Below are positions 21,278 to 32,902 of a stretch of DNA of 46,303 nucleotides, in pieces; position 1 is the stretch's first letter; every line of letters begins with the position of its first letter. The notes under the pieces were generated by a model. It did no database searches, was not told where the DNA came from, and saw nothing but the letters and a program-made list of their open reading frames with translations. The stretch covers positions 1-46,303 of the forward strand of contig NYXK01000219.1 in assembly GCA_002685535.1 (NCBI GenBank). The letters are read 5' to 3'. A program made the translations under genes and the position numbers. Origin of the DNA: Deltaproteobacteria bacterium. GTDB lineage: Bacteria; SAR324; NAC60-12.

Positions 21278-22249
21278 CTAGGCTTGGCTTGGATCGGCGT
21301 AGAGGCGTCCCAATGCCGTTCCTTCCTCGAGCCTATCAAGCCCTTTCTTGATATCTTTGAATGCAATCTCCTCTAAGATCGGGCTCAACTTCCTCTCCGC
21401 CACAAGCTGCAATACCTCCTCCACTTCCTTCTTTGATGCTCCTGCAGACCCTTTCAATGTGACCCCTAAAGCAACAAAATCATAAGTTGATAATTTACAC
21501 TCCTTCACTCCTAACCCAACCAGTATAACTCGTCCACCAGGTTTGACTGCTTTTGCTGCCGCTGCAGTCGTGACCCCTACTCCAGCAAAATCTATCACAG
21601 AATCGAATTGCACACCCGCAAATTTGGCAATGCTTGTTGCACACAAGGTCGCTCCAGATTGTAAGGCATACATGTATGTCTTGGTGTGGATATCGACGCC
21701 GTAGACTTTGGCACCGAGGAAGGTGGCGATCCCAACTGCTGAGAGCCCGAGTCCTCCCAGACCAATAATACCTACCTTCTGATTCGGTGCTACACGAGCT
21801 TCAGAAAGGGCGTGGTAAGCCGTAGCAAGGGCATCTGTGGCCGCCGCAGCTTGAGCGAAGGAGACACCATCTGGAATTCGAAGAGTTTTCACCGTGTTGA
21901 ACAGTACATATTCAGCGTATCCACCATCATAGCCAATCCCTGCGGAAGTCGTTACATCGTGAATAGTAATGGGATGTGTGACCCCAGTGACGCAGGTGAC
22001 TCTTTCTCCGGTCATGAATTCTGTAACACCAGGTCCAAGCTCGATTACGATGCCCGCAATCTCATGACCAAGGGTAATTGGGCGTTGCCAGAAAAGCATG
22101 TCATCTTTGCCTGATATGACATTGCAGCCTGTGTGGCAAAGACCAGCGGCTTTGACTTGGACGAGTAATTGGTCTTTGCCTGGCTTTGGGATGGGAACGT
22201 CCTTCAGCTCAAGGCCCTTGGCGATAGTGTGGAATTGGAAAGCCTTCAT
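21278..22249 (-). CDS. Zinc-type alcohol dehydrogenase (MDR superfamily)
   Basis: Intronless, 323 aa from the Met at 22249. The frame stays open to 22324, but the extra 25 residues are low-complexity and precede the family's usual MKAF start. The N-terminal GroES-like domain carries the catalytic zinc ligands C38 (GLCHTGC) and H62-E63 (LGHEIAG). The Rossmann part has GIIGLGGLGLSAVGIATFLG, with Asp ending the second strand (VYGVD), which favours NAD(H). The structural-zinc lobe with four cysteines is missing; only a short linker (CVTGVTHPITIHDV) stands there. This occurs in bacterial-like MDR members. The likely reaction is reversible alcohol/aldehyde oxidation; the substrate is unknown. No signal peptide, so probably cytosolic. 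The divergent neighbour is an alpha/beta hydrolase, and the two may share control. Confidence 0.88.
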   Translation of the reverse strand: MKAFQFHTIAKGLELKDVPIPKPGKDQLLVQVKAAGLCHTGCNVISGKDDMLFWQRPITLGHEIAGIVIELGPGVTEFMTGERVTCVTGVTHPITIHDVTTSAGIGYDGGYAEYVLFNTVKTLRIPDGVSFAQAAAATDALATAYHALSEARVAPNQKVGIIGLGGLGLSAVGIATFLGAKVYGVDIHTKTYMYALQSGATLCATSIAKFAGVQFDSVIDFAGVGVTTAAAAKAVKPGGRVILVGLGVKECKLSTYDFVALGVTLKGSAGASKKEVEEVLQLVAERKLSPILEEIAFKDIKKGLDRLEEGTALGRLYADPSQA

Positions 22250-23191
22250 ACCGTGATCTGGGTATTGATTGGAAGGTGAGAGAGTCTTCTTCTGCTGTCT
22301 GGTGTTGTGATGTTGATGTCCCAAAAGCCCCAGAAACCTATTCGTGTCTCAACCAAATGTGCCATTCCACAAAAATCAGGGGCTATTAATGTCTTATGTG
22401 GTCACATCGTTGATTGAAGTGTATTGATCAGGTATTCGTGATCCCGGACAGCTTCCTCTCCGAAAGTCGACGGATGGAGGAATCTGTGTACCGAGGATAC
22501 CATTTGATTTGTTCGGCATCTGTTTGGTACTCTCTAGTACCGATCAAAGAAAAATATCAGTAAACAGCGATCTGATCTGGTAGCAGAAGGTTCACATTTA
22601 GAGGAGACTACATCAAAGATACCCCGCATTCGGGGACAACGGGGAATGAATGCATCCGTTCCCTTGGGTAGATTAGTGAAAGGTCCACACAATAATGGAG
22701 GAGTAGCGAACGCAGGCGAAGTCAATGTTTATTATAACGGCCGCTGATAGATAAAATTCCCCGATCCCGACAGCCAGCCCAGCAGTTCCGGGGTAAAATA
22801 GTGGCTCAAGGCTGCACAACTGCAGATCCGGGGGTGGGGCAAGGCGCGGGGTACGGGCTGTTGCGGGTACAATATATGTAGGGCTGGAACGGAGCCGAGC
22901 TGAAAGAGATTTGTTTACTGAGCAAAGGACAGCTACTCGCGGTGCCGGTTCCTGTCCGTGCCGCTGCTGACTTTTGAGCCCGCGCCCAAGCTCTCCTGCA
23001 TTCCACCTTGTTTCAACCAACCTTTTGGTCCGAGACGACTCAGCTACGAAGAATGATACATTCATATAAATAGTTCGCCGCGAAAATGTGAGAATATTTG
23101 ATCAGTCAAGTCTTGTCGCTTCTCAATTTCCTCTACAATTCACAACTAAATTTCGATCCAAGACCCCACGGTCAACAAGGCCCTCACCAAA
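22250..23191. promoter_or_regulatory. Divergent intergenic region between dehydrogenase and hydrolase
   Basis: About 0.94 kb between two start codons facing away from each other, so it should hold both promoters. Candidate elements are TATAAATAG at 23064-23072, about 120 bp before the hydrolase ATG, and a pyrimidine-rich stretch (TTCTCAATTTCCTCTAC) just upstream of that ATG, common near fungal transcription starts. No convincing gene inside; open frames at 22.5-23.0 kb are low-complexity. Confidence 0.4.
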
Positions 23192-24183
23192 ATGACATCC
23201 TTCCAAACAATCCCTACGAGCTTCTCCAACGTTGACGGTCACAAGTATGTCATATTCTGCCCTGGGGGTTTTCAAGCCTCATGAAAGATCCATATCCATT
23301 TGCGCTATCTATCCTTGGACTTGGACTAAAACCAGCTCCCACGTCCCATCCTTCTCAAAAGCATACTGACTTCGAAATTAGAATAGCATATCGTCGTTTC
23401 GGCAAAAAGAGCGTAGTTCCGCTTTTTTACATCAACCACCTTCGCGGCGCCATGGATGTGTTGGACCCTCTTTTGTTCAACAGTATCGCCAAGAATCGTG
23501 AAGTCATCGTGTACGACAGTTTGGGGGTCGGCCATAGCGAGGGTGCTATTCCGAACTCGATCGAGGAAATGGCATCAGTTGCAGTCAAGCTTCTCGCATC
23601 CATAAACGTCGACAAAGCTGATATCATGGGTTTCTCTATGGGTGGTGGTGTAGCTCAAAGAATTGGCTTTGAGTACCCGCAAGTGGTCAACAAGTTGATC
23701 CTCGCCGGCACGCAGTCAGCCATTGGAGAAGGTGTCGCCCTACCTCCTCGAGAAGTGCTCGAAAGTGCCGGTGCGAGTAATGACCAGCCTCCGACCGAAC
23801 AAGATATGATGAATTTATTCTTCTATCCGTCCGAAACCAGCTTAGCGATTGGCAAGTCATGGTGGAAACGTATTCAGGAGCGTCAGGTACAGGGAGAAGA
23901 CAGGAAGGGATTCGTGGTTGGGATTGGAGCTCAGTCCCAGCTAGCAGCAATCTTCAAGTTTACCACGGACACAGCGAATTTCGATCGCTTGACTGATATC
24001 AAGGCACCAACTCTGGTTACCAATGGGCATACGGATATCATGTCACCGACTGCGAACAGTTTTGTTTTACAGCAGCAGATCAAAAATGCTCAATTGCATA
24101 TCTACCCTGATGCTGGACACGGACACCTTTTCCAGGTGGCAGAGGTCTATGCACAGCAATTAGAACTGTTCTTGAGCAACTAA
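23192..24183 (+). CDS. Alpha/beta hydrolase
   Basis: Two exons, 23192-23244 and 23382-24183. The 137-nt intron begins GTATGT, has branch CTGAC and ends ATTAG; joining gives NVDGHKIAYRRFG and 284 aa. The fold motifs are complete: HG-like loop (YINHLRGAMD), DSLGVGHSEG, nucleophile elbow GFSMGG with Ser103, acid Asp236 (NGHTDIM), and His264 in DAGHGHLF. The architecture resembles haloperoxidase/hydrolase-type enzymes used on esters, lactones or epoxides; the substrate cannot be told. No signal peptide, so it is probably cytosolic. It is transcribed away from the zinc dehydrogenase, which might act before or after it. Starting at the Met inside the intron (23281) would lose the first strand of the fold, so I prefer the spliced model. 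Confidence 0.9.
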
Positions 24184-27155
24184 TTTGAGCTCAGCTGGAT
24201 GTACCCTACTATGTTTTCATCAAAGAAATAAATGCTCATCACATCCCTGTCAAGCCTAGTATATTTCACTGTTCTTTGTTGACTCCGAACCATCAGTGAA
24301 TAGACTTACACAACCCTCGATTTGGCATGCTGTATTTGTCTGATCTCATGAAAGACACTATTGCATGGAGTAGCTTTATGTATCGCGCGTTCGGAAATCC
24401 AAAGCTCTTTAAGAGTCCGAATTCATACATTTTGTTGAAATGTCGGGATTTTCTTGTAAGAATTAGCGACCCGTAAATACCACTGATCTCCGTAACTTCC
24501 AATGTTTCGCTCTCACAAATCATGCGACGCTCAAATCCGGCTACGCTTGTTGTTCGTGGACAGGCATCGAATCGTAGATGACAGACGCCACCTCGTAGAC
24601 TCGTGCATTGTGCAACTCTTGCACAGACACGGGCCCTCCTACAAATTTTTTGGAGATGGCTGTAGACTTTCAATACATGTCCTCCTAAATTAAGTGCCAT
24701 GTGCCAGCTCGTAGGAAAAGAGAGCGTTCTAAAATTTTCTTATTAAATGAGTCCTTCTCCACTGCTTCTTATCTTGCGAGCAATCGCTGCTAGAAAATCT
24801 TGGTACAGCTACAAGTGTCTCGAATAGACTAGTCGACGGAATTGTTTCGGCATTTCTTAAAGGTGCTCTCAAGATCGTTGAGTTAATGTGATATCGTATG
24901 TTCCGCCTCTTGCAACGATGCGAAGAGCAAGTCCTCGTTCGGATAAAGAAAAGGGAAGTCGATTAGGTACCAGTACTTGAAGACATTGAGTCGAGATCAA
25001 TTCATAAACAGAGAGCCGTACGCGGCATTATCTAGGATTTCAAATGCATCTGCAGACAGTGACCACCTTCTGATCTTGTTCTTCTATTTCAATAAGATCA
25101 TTTCACAATATTCTTATTTGATAACTAGCTATGTCTCCTTGCAATTCTTGCTGGTGGAAAAATCGGCGAATAGATATCGTGCACTGGTTCACCTTCATGA
25201 CAATTTGGGACGATCATACTATCCCGCCATTGAAGACCGCGTTGCCTCTTCGAGTTAGTTGAACTCTCTGATCTCGTCAGCTGTATGCAAACCGCAGCCG
25301 CCGCTTCTTTCTCATGATGAGGAATAGATTGAGAGATGGAAGGCCTGCGGAGATAATGCCTAAACTTAATTCTGCGACACTATTGATACATATTAGCCGA
25401 TTTTTCTTGCAAGAGATACAATTGGTAGGGTGAATAAACCTGGCAGTGTTACAGGCAGGTACTTACATGAGGAGATTCATCTTCTCGTTGGTAAGTATCT
25501 GGGTTTTAGCTGAAAGCGTCGATTTATGTATTGGTATAATTAGAAGTAGTCGAGCAATACTTGGTGCTAATGCCAGAGCGACCAAGCCGAGAAGCAGAAT
25601 TATTCGTAATCTTTGAGTTACATCTACCTTGAGCGACCAAATACTACCAGATAGTGATTAGCTTGACAAGCTTGTTATAATTGATTTGATGGAGAATACT
25701 AGATGGGTCACTGAAGTAACGAAAGCAAAAGTATAAGAATGGTAAGTCCTTACAGTGGAATTAGTAGTGTGGTCATCTACTAACCTCCCCTGGTAAATCC
25801 CTTTGATTGAATATTCAACATGAAAAACCTGGACCTAGTGTAGGTCGTTTAAAGGATGTCTTTCGAATACAATTGGTACTTCGTAGCCTCAAACAGGTTC
25901 TCGAGGATTCTATAGTGGCCTTTGCCTTTATAACTGACTAGAATTTGGCTCTTAGCAAGGCTTTTTTCCAGGACCTCTAACTACTCAAAACCCGAAAGCC
26001 AGGTTCCGAGTCGCAAAAGTTCACATTTAACATTCAAATCAGAGGGCAATAGTAAATGTGAAGAAAGCTTAAGCCTCGGATAGAGTAATGGTAATGGGAA
26101 GGATCTCAGTCTCCCAGATTGTCTAGGAGAGACCGGGAGTCTTGCAAGATTCAGATCGGTAAACTAAGTTAGTATTTTCTCAAGCGTTGATACCAGGATA
26201 GCAATTGTCAACTTACCTGGTCGTTCAAATTGTCTCGATCATTAAAAATGACCTGCCTGCTCCAGAATCTTGCGAACGTTCTGCAAGATGTTCCGTCTTC
26301 TAGCGTTGCAGTTGTGGTGATCGGCTCAAGATGGCAAAGTTTTCATACATTGACGTCAAGAGAGGAACATTAGAGGATTCTTAAGACCTGATGACGACAT
26401 AGACTTTCCTACTAAGTCGAGGTGTTCTTTACGCTACTGCCCTGTAGCTTCAAAATCCTACACCTCTCTTGACACGTACTTGCAAGGAGATCAAGCTGTG
26501 TAACAAGCGACTGTCTTAAGATGCTGAAGCCACTGGCCTACCGATATCTCGATCCTGCAGATTCAGATACTGGGCAATCTTCGAAGTCTAAGCTGGCTTA
26601 AAGAAGCTTTTTGTTTGAAAGTCTGCCGAGACTAGATAATGATTGAGTTTGCCAGGCGACTGGAAGGGAAAGCCATTTCTAATGAACATAACTCTATGTC
26701 CTCGTACTGTTGGGAACCATATTCAACTCTTGCGAGACTTTACCTTGACGATTCAATGGTCGAGGTTGACTCTGATCTGCTGCGTCCGATGCTACATAGC
26801 GTAATGTGCGATTATGTTATTGCGCCGCGTCCGTTCGGCAAGCATTAGTAAACATTCGCACTGGCGAGAACGGTGGCCACACTATGCCTCACTTCTTGCT
26901 ATTTGCGAGTACCAATCTTTTGACTGCGCATTACCAAGTTGATATCATTGACTCTCGCTGAATGAGATATGGAGTTCGTCATTGCAATTGGGCCGTCACT
27001 GAATAGCAATGTATCACTTGATGATGATCGCGGATTCATAGGAAGAGGCTGAGCAAGACGTTTGAGGTGATCTCAGGTATATCCGTCACACGGAGGGACA
27101 TATTGACCGTGGTATCATTAATTATATATATATTCCCATGTTGGAAAACTTCTAA
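24184..27155. other. Gene-poor region, 3 kb, probably with decayed coding sequence
   Basis: No reading frame here follows a known family. Some stretches look like former genes. On the minus strand at 24.6-25.0 kb the conceptual reading stays protein-like despite stops (for example PFLYPNEDLLFASLQEAEHT). On the plus strand at 26.5-26.85 kb an open piece encodes EPYSTLARLYLDDSMVEVD. Neither can be assigned. Base composition is more AT-rich than in the flanking genes. It contains the 3' flank of the hydrolase and the 3' end of the CFEM gene. Confidence 0.4.
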
Positions 27156-28431
27156 CTACCCAGCACCACCGGGCTTGTCAAATACATCTCTGTACGCTCC
27201 AAACCCACCAACAACTGTCGTATCTGTCCTGGGATAAACGGGCAGAGCCTTCGACTCCGGCATCGCCTTGTTCGCTTCGTGCTGTCCTTTCAGCTCCTCA
27301 AATTCCTTGTCTATCAATCTCTTCCTCCACCGCATGAAGAAATAAACACCAATAGCAATCAAAGCTACTGTCACAAGAACTGCTACCGCGATCCCAGCCT
27401 TTTGACCATCCGTCATTGGTTTGGAGGGTCTAGGCTCGTCCGTGTTCGTTGGAGTGAGGATCGGAGAAGGCGGTGTGCCAGTGGGCAACACGGTGCTTGA
27501 GAACAGAGTCGTAAATGGTAAGGCTCCTTCAAGCGTATTTGGTTGTCCTGTACCCATTGTATCGATACTTTCTGTACTCAATAAAGTAGAACCCTCCACC
27601 AGAGGGGGAGAGAGCGGAGCTCCTGATGGAACTGGGGAGGGTAATGCTGCGTCGGAAATAAATGATGTGACAACAATTTCCTGAAGACTAGTCAAGACAG
27701 AGGTTGCAGTTATCGTGGCTGGCACGGATGCTGGAGTGATTGTGGAAAATGGGACTGGCGCGGCCGATCCTGGTGCTGGCGGTGTGCTAATTGGTAGTTG
27801 GGTATCGGGAATAATAGGGCTAGGAGCGACCGTAACTGGATTATTGATAGTCATAGGGCTGACGACCGTAACAGGTACAGCTACAGGCGGTGGAGCTGGG
27901 GCCGTGACGGTAACAGGATCTAGAGTTGGCACTGGCTCTGATTGTCCTCCGCCGCCAAAACGACCTCCCCCTCCACCAAAACGGCCACCGCCTCGTCCCC
28001 TGCCAGAGCGTCCCGGATCTCTTCCAGCTGCACAATTGCCTATGTTCGGCGAAGTGGGACACTAAAAGTGAACTTGGGTCAATGAACCAGTTCGTAACCT
28101 GAAAAGAGCATGATGAACTGACCTGGGACTTCATGGTGCCGATGGCGGATGCTTCGTCGGCTTCATTGCAACCAGTGTTCACGCAGCAAGCCCATCCATC
28201 TTGGAAGTTACTCTCAGCACATATGCAAGCAGGATCACCAATAGCACAATTGCCGATGAAGGTCCCATTGTTGAATTTTGCTAAACAGTCGTTCTAAGCG
28301 AGGTCAGTTGAGAAGCTCTGTGGCAATCGAAGCATGCTTCATACGGCGCATTGAGGAAAGGTAGCCGGTATGACGCCTTGAGAGAGGCTTTTAGGTAGTA
28401 ACAAGAGACAAAGAAACGCGTGGTATGCCAT
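27156..28431 (-). CDS. CFEM-domain single-pass membrane protein
   Basis: Three exons, 28431-28345, 28293-28123 and 28061-27156, all phase 0, total 387 aa. Residues 1-18 are a signal peptide (MAYHAFLCLLLLPKSLSQ). The CFEM-like domain spans about 22-95 with the eight-cysteine pattern: CANDC, GNC, ACIC, ACC, TGC, CPTSP. Next come an Arg/Gly-rich RGRGGGRFGGGG stretch, a long Thr/Pro/Ser/Val mucin-like stalk, one transmembrane helix at about 308-329 (AGIAVAVLVTVALIAIG), a basic stop-transfer RWRKR, and a ~55-residue cytoplasmic tail. CFEM proteins bind haem or act at the cell surface, some as virulence or sensing proteins. This layout (CFEM, stalk, TM, short tail) suggests a cell-wall/plasma-membrane sensor or receptor; that role is inference. 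Confidence 0.88.
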
Positions 28432-30178
28432 TTAGAGTATGAAAATAAAAAGTCCGATCAATTGTTTGCTGTCCATGCAGACATTTACATTCAGTCAGAA
28501 GGAAATGGACGGGATACCCGTTCCACCACTCGGGGAAGAGATAATTATATTGCGCTGCGGGTGACGACTGCATCTATGCAGAATGCACGATTGGATACCA
28601 CTGAGACGTGCAGGAATTGAGACGGTGTTCCATATGATCATTGAACATGTTTCTGTGCGATGTTGTGTCGCAGGTGCTGTATCAAGTCTTTATCCGCAGT
28701 AAAGCACAAAGCTTGGCCACTGACATAATGACAGATCAAGTGTAATTCTGCTGGAGCCAGTTGGATCCCGGGAAAAATTACAATAGAGCCTTGCCGTGCC
28801 TGGATCGGCTGAAGGTGTTGCCTTCCCTGTTTACAGGTATGTCTTTGCTCGGCTAAGTACGAGTCTTTTGAGACACCACTGCACAACAGATGCCCACCAT
28901 TCGATATGATGTCAAGCATCCCAACCATCGACAGAAGTTATGCAAGGAGCTGGGACATATCATATTGTACCCAAAAAGTAGTCGCGATAAGCAGCAATAG
29001 GACTGTGGAGGGAGCTTTTCGCCAGTGAAGGGTTATAATCTATCAAGCAATGAGGAAGCAGAAGGTCAGAAATAGATGCCGACATCCTTGCACTGTCGAG
29101 CTGAGAGCAAGCTAACTTTCATCCGGGGCATCGTAGGCGGCGATATACATTCCATTGTATGTTCGTTTTCGAGTGTCTAAATTTGTCTATTTCCTTGAAG
29201 TGGTAATAGGGAGCAGAGTCTTATCGGAGTGCAAATAAGTGATCTAGAATCCCCTGGGAATAACATAATTTTGTGGAGCTCGTTGCAAAATTACTGGTGA
29301 TTGCTCAATTTCAATGACTTTTGTTTTGCATTACTCTTGAGGTTCCAGGCTCCCTTTCGCAATGATGAGTGCCGTTCTGCCCCGTTCGGAAGGATGCGCC
29401 TGGCTTCGAAATGCTCAGCTCCATTCTGTGTGATTACCTGGGGCTATTAGGGAAATTTTTCTCGGCTAGTGATGAATCTAAATCGAACGACACCAGACTT
29501 ACGGAAGTATGTTGAAAGGCTTCGACGTACCACGTGAAACCAGTGAAAGACAGACTGAGAATTTGATGGCGACGCTGCTTTTTATGATTAGAAATTGAAT
29601 GATTAGAGAAACATATAATTGAATATCATGAGTATTGGTAAAATTGCATTTGTTTCACGACATCTCTTTCCTCGAGACTTTCCTCTTTAATTTACGAACG
29701 TGACAGCGTGAGTCTGTTGCTGGGCGGCTCAGCCGACGAGCCGCGCGGCCGCTGGGAATACAGGTGGACAGCCACTACCAGAAATGCCACCGACTATCAA
29801 GATGTTAAGCTTGTATCGAGACAACTCATATACATGATTCGACAGCCCCGGCGCAATCAGGTGAGGCTTGTTGAATATCCATGATGGCCAGGTACATATT
29901 TGATAAATTTATAATTACTCCCGTGCTAAGAGCTGATTACACTCATCCTTTGAAGACATATCGAGGTCCACATTGACTAGAAGGATCAATGGCAATAGAT
30001 ACCCAAAGATCGGGTTAGGAATAGATCGTTGATGGCACTACAAGCTCGTTGAAGATAAATGGTAGAAAGGACCCCTCCATTCAATTTGTGATCTAAGAGC
30101 AAAACCATGGATGTCGCCGAAGACAGGTGGCAGCAGAACAATGTGCTCGTGATGAAGAGCAATGATGAAGAGCAATGC
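28432..30178. other. Intergenic region upstream of the CFEM gene
   Basis: About 1.75 kb with the CFEM promoter at its left end and the 3' end of the transcription factor gene at its right. Open frames (for example 28638-28928, minus) have no family features. A GC-rich perfect inverted repeat lies at 29724-29744. Confidence 0.4.
29724..29744. promoter_or_regulatory. GC-rich inverted repeat, candidate binding site
   Basis: GCGGCTC, seven bases, GAGCCGC: perfect 7-bp arms in otherwise AT-leaning sequence, followed by GCGGCCGC. CGG/CCG half-sites in inverted array with a fixed spacer are the classic target of fungal zinc-cluster regulators. It lies 1.3 kb upstream of the CFEM start, so a promoter role is only a possibility. 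Confidence 0.3.
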
Positions 30179-32378
30179 CTAAAACATCTCAGCCACACGA
30201 GACTGATCTGGTACAGCGTTGTGTTCAAGAGCAGGGTCGCAGAGACTAAGACTTATTGCTAGTATCTTTGCCTCTCGCTTCCACTTTGCGAGATCCAACG
30301 CAGAAGTCTTTTCCTGTCCGACTACTGTGCTATTGATACCAAATATCATGGTCGGGAAGTCCTCCTCAGTAGAGGCATTAACACCTTCTGCAACTGCTTT
30401 AACAACCTTGAGTACCGTCTGCGAGATCGTGTGGGCTCCAGAGCATCTCCGAGCTAGTCTCTTCAGGAAGAACTTAAGTATATCCTTTAACAAAAGACTT
30501 TCCTCCATATACTCAGTGACCTGATACACGATAAGTGGGAGTACGAGCCAACCAACTCTGTAAGAAACTTGTTAGTAATGTTCTGATGAGATGAAGAGGT
30601 GAGAACTAACATCCAGAGAGGGATGTCATCGCTACTATCATTCGATCTGATAATCTCTAGATTTATTGCCACACGATATGATCCTTCCTTTATCCGCTCT
30701 AATGGATCAGGCTTGAATCCTGCTCCTGTTTCTATATCACGGCGATGCAGTAGAAAATAAAATTGATAAAGCACCGTCACCAGAGAACTGGAAATGGTCA
30801 TTTAGCCGATGGGGCGAGGATTAATTCAGGAGCGAGTGTACTTACTAGCTCACAATTCGCAACAGAGTGACAGATGGTGCGAAAACAGCTTGTCTAGCTT
30901 CGTCTCTCTCAGACATGGAGGCCTCGAAATTTGATCTCCATTCATCCAGTTGCCGGTCCAAGTCATATATTTCCTCAGATCCGGAGGAAACATCAACAGT
31001 GCCATTCCATTCGAGCGAAAATCTGAACTACTCCACAAGTCAGCTTGGAACAGCTGCATTGTTTCATCGGTATTTTTGATTTTTGTCCCGGATTTAAGAG
31101 GATTGAAACTGCGAGAGATTTCTGACCTGCCTCTGAAAGTGCGCAATTCGGGCCATGATTTCGCTAAGCCTACACAACCACACAAAAGACAGCATAGCCA
31201 AACGTTTCGATGGTAAGTCCAAGAATGATGGCTCAGTTGCTTCGATACTAAAGTCTCCATATGATGGCAGCTCTCCAGTAGTAGTGATATTATGTAGTCG
31301 ATATGGCCGACGAAGAACCACTGCCAGGTGGCGATCCCGGACGATGCAGCACCACCAGAGCAACCGGCGGCGACTGCACTCGGCGGAAGAACCAGACCAT
31401 AGCTGTACAGAATTGGCATGTTTGAAAGCAAGATCGACCCAATAGCTATTATTCTCGTGGATAGGTGCTGGGGGAGCTGGACTCCATGAGCTGATTATTA
31501 ATGATGATTGTATGAGTGAAATCGGATCAACGTCAGCCGCCGACCAGTAGCGCACCTATGAGCTGTTAGATTTGTACCGGTAATTCGTTTCTTTGCCCTC
31601 TGATGAAAAAGTGATTGATAATTTAGAGGAGAAGACACAGACTGACCTTGACTTGATCGAACAGCGCCCCTTGACCATCATGCAGAGAGCGATATGGGGT
31701 TCTGTGTAATTGGATCTCACTAAGGTGCTGGTTTCAAACTTAGCCTTGTACGCTGGAGGCTGAACGAAGAAAAACAAACCCCAAAACCAGCTGCGAGAAT
31801 GGCGAGGTAAACCAAAAAGTCACCTGGCTCCATTAATTCTTCCCGTCCTCTAAAGTTTCGATGTATAGTACTGAAGTGATGTTCATCTACCGCGGGAAGC
31901 AATGGATGAATGTGACGAAAGTAGAGGATCACCAATTCGTTTTGGACCTGACGACACGGAAGTATGGAAGATCTCACGGAACATGCATAAAGTCTGGGAG
32001 CCAGATCAATACGTTCACGCGACTTGGTATTTTCAACCTCAACAACTTCCTCGCGAAACGGCCTCGCAGTAGGGCTGCGGCTGGGCCCGAGTGAGGCATG
32101 AATGGAGGAGGATGCTTGAAGAGCAGTGCTCATATCCATACCTGCATTTTTAACACCACAATTAGTTACTATACGGTCGAGACCAATACAGGAAAACATT
32201 CATATCAACAAGGACAGGACTGCGCATCGAGAGGAAGTGAGGAAATACCCGGATATATGAGCCCGGGCTCAGCCGATGCCGACATCGAGTCACGGTCCCA
32301 TTGATTCCATGTAGGATCAGACATGTCGCAGCTGTCCCCGGCGCCAGCTGAGACGTCCAAAAAGTCTAGATGAGACAT
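30179..32378 (-). CDS. Fungal-specific transcription factor domain protein (no zinc cluster seen)
   Basis: Seven exons: 32378-32249, 32141-31780, 31727-31647, 31555-31127, 31027-30846, 30787-30611, 30557-30179. Phases agree throughout, giving 579 aa. The middle-homology region of fungal regulators is clear: ELVILYFRHIHPLLPAVDE, then TPYRSLHDGQGALFDQVK, RYWSAADVDPISLIQSSLI and RRRLLWWCCIVRDRHLA with RRPYRL, the signature around the WW motif. The C-terminal half is helical (IVYQVTEYMEESLLL). The N-terminus (MSHLDFLDVSAGAGDSCDM) has no Cys6 zinc cluster and I found none up to the next gene. It may therefore act as a co-regulator, or a distant exon was missed. A nuclear location is expected from the family. 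Targets are unknown; nearby genes are a carboxylesterase and a CFEM protein. Confidence 0.85.
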
Positions 32379-32902
32379 GTTGACATCCGCCTAAATCGGG
32401 CCATTCGCCGATTCTCGATAGCTGCTCAGTATGCTGACATGTTCTGCGCGCACGAACAACTCAATTGAAGGGGTTGCTGTCGTGCGGGGTTGGTGCCCTG
32501 AAAGGGGCCAAGCGCTGACCTTGAAGAGGACTACGAGTACCGGCCGGTAGTGGCACGGATGGTTGCGGCAATGGTTTGTTTGCATTCATTGGCTACCTGA
32601 ACCGAGACCCGGACGACTAACGGCAGTGAGGGAAAGCAACTCGAAGAAGTGATTCACTTTCAATATACACTTGAACAGCCGAGGAGCGTGCAAATTTTAA
32701 ACCAGGATGTGACGTCTTGTTATAGTATCTTGTTACTATAATTCGAAACGCGAGAAGTAGGTACAAATAGACTCATCGGTCTAGCAGGGAACTGCACACC
32801 CACATAATTTGGATCGCTACTACCAACGTCGAGGGGTCAACGAAACAAAAGAACGATCAAAGGTTGTCGCCCCTCCCATCCCTACTTGTTATCTACAGCT
32901 GT

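Noticed and set aside
23281..24183. Unspliced start of the alpha/beta hydrolase
   Set aside because: Its first ~33 residues come from the intron and lack the family's first strand; the spliced model gives GHKIAYRRFG.
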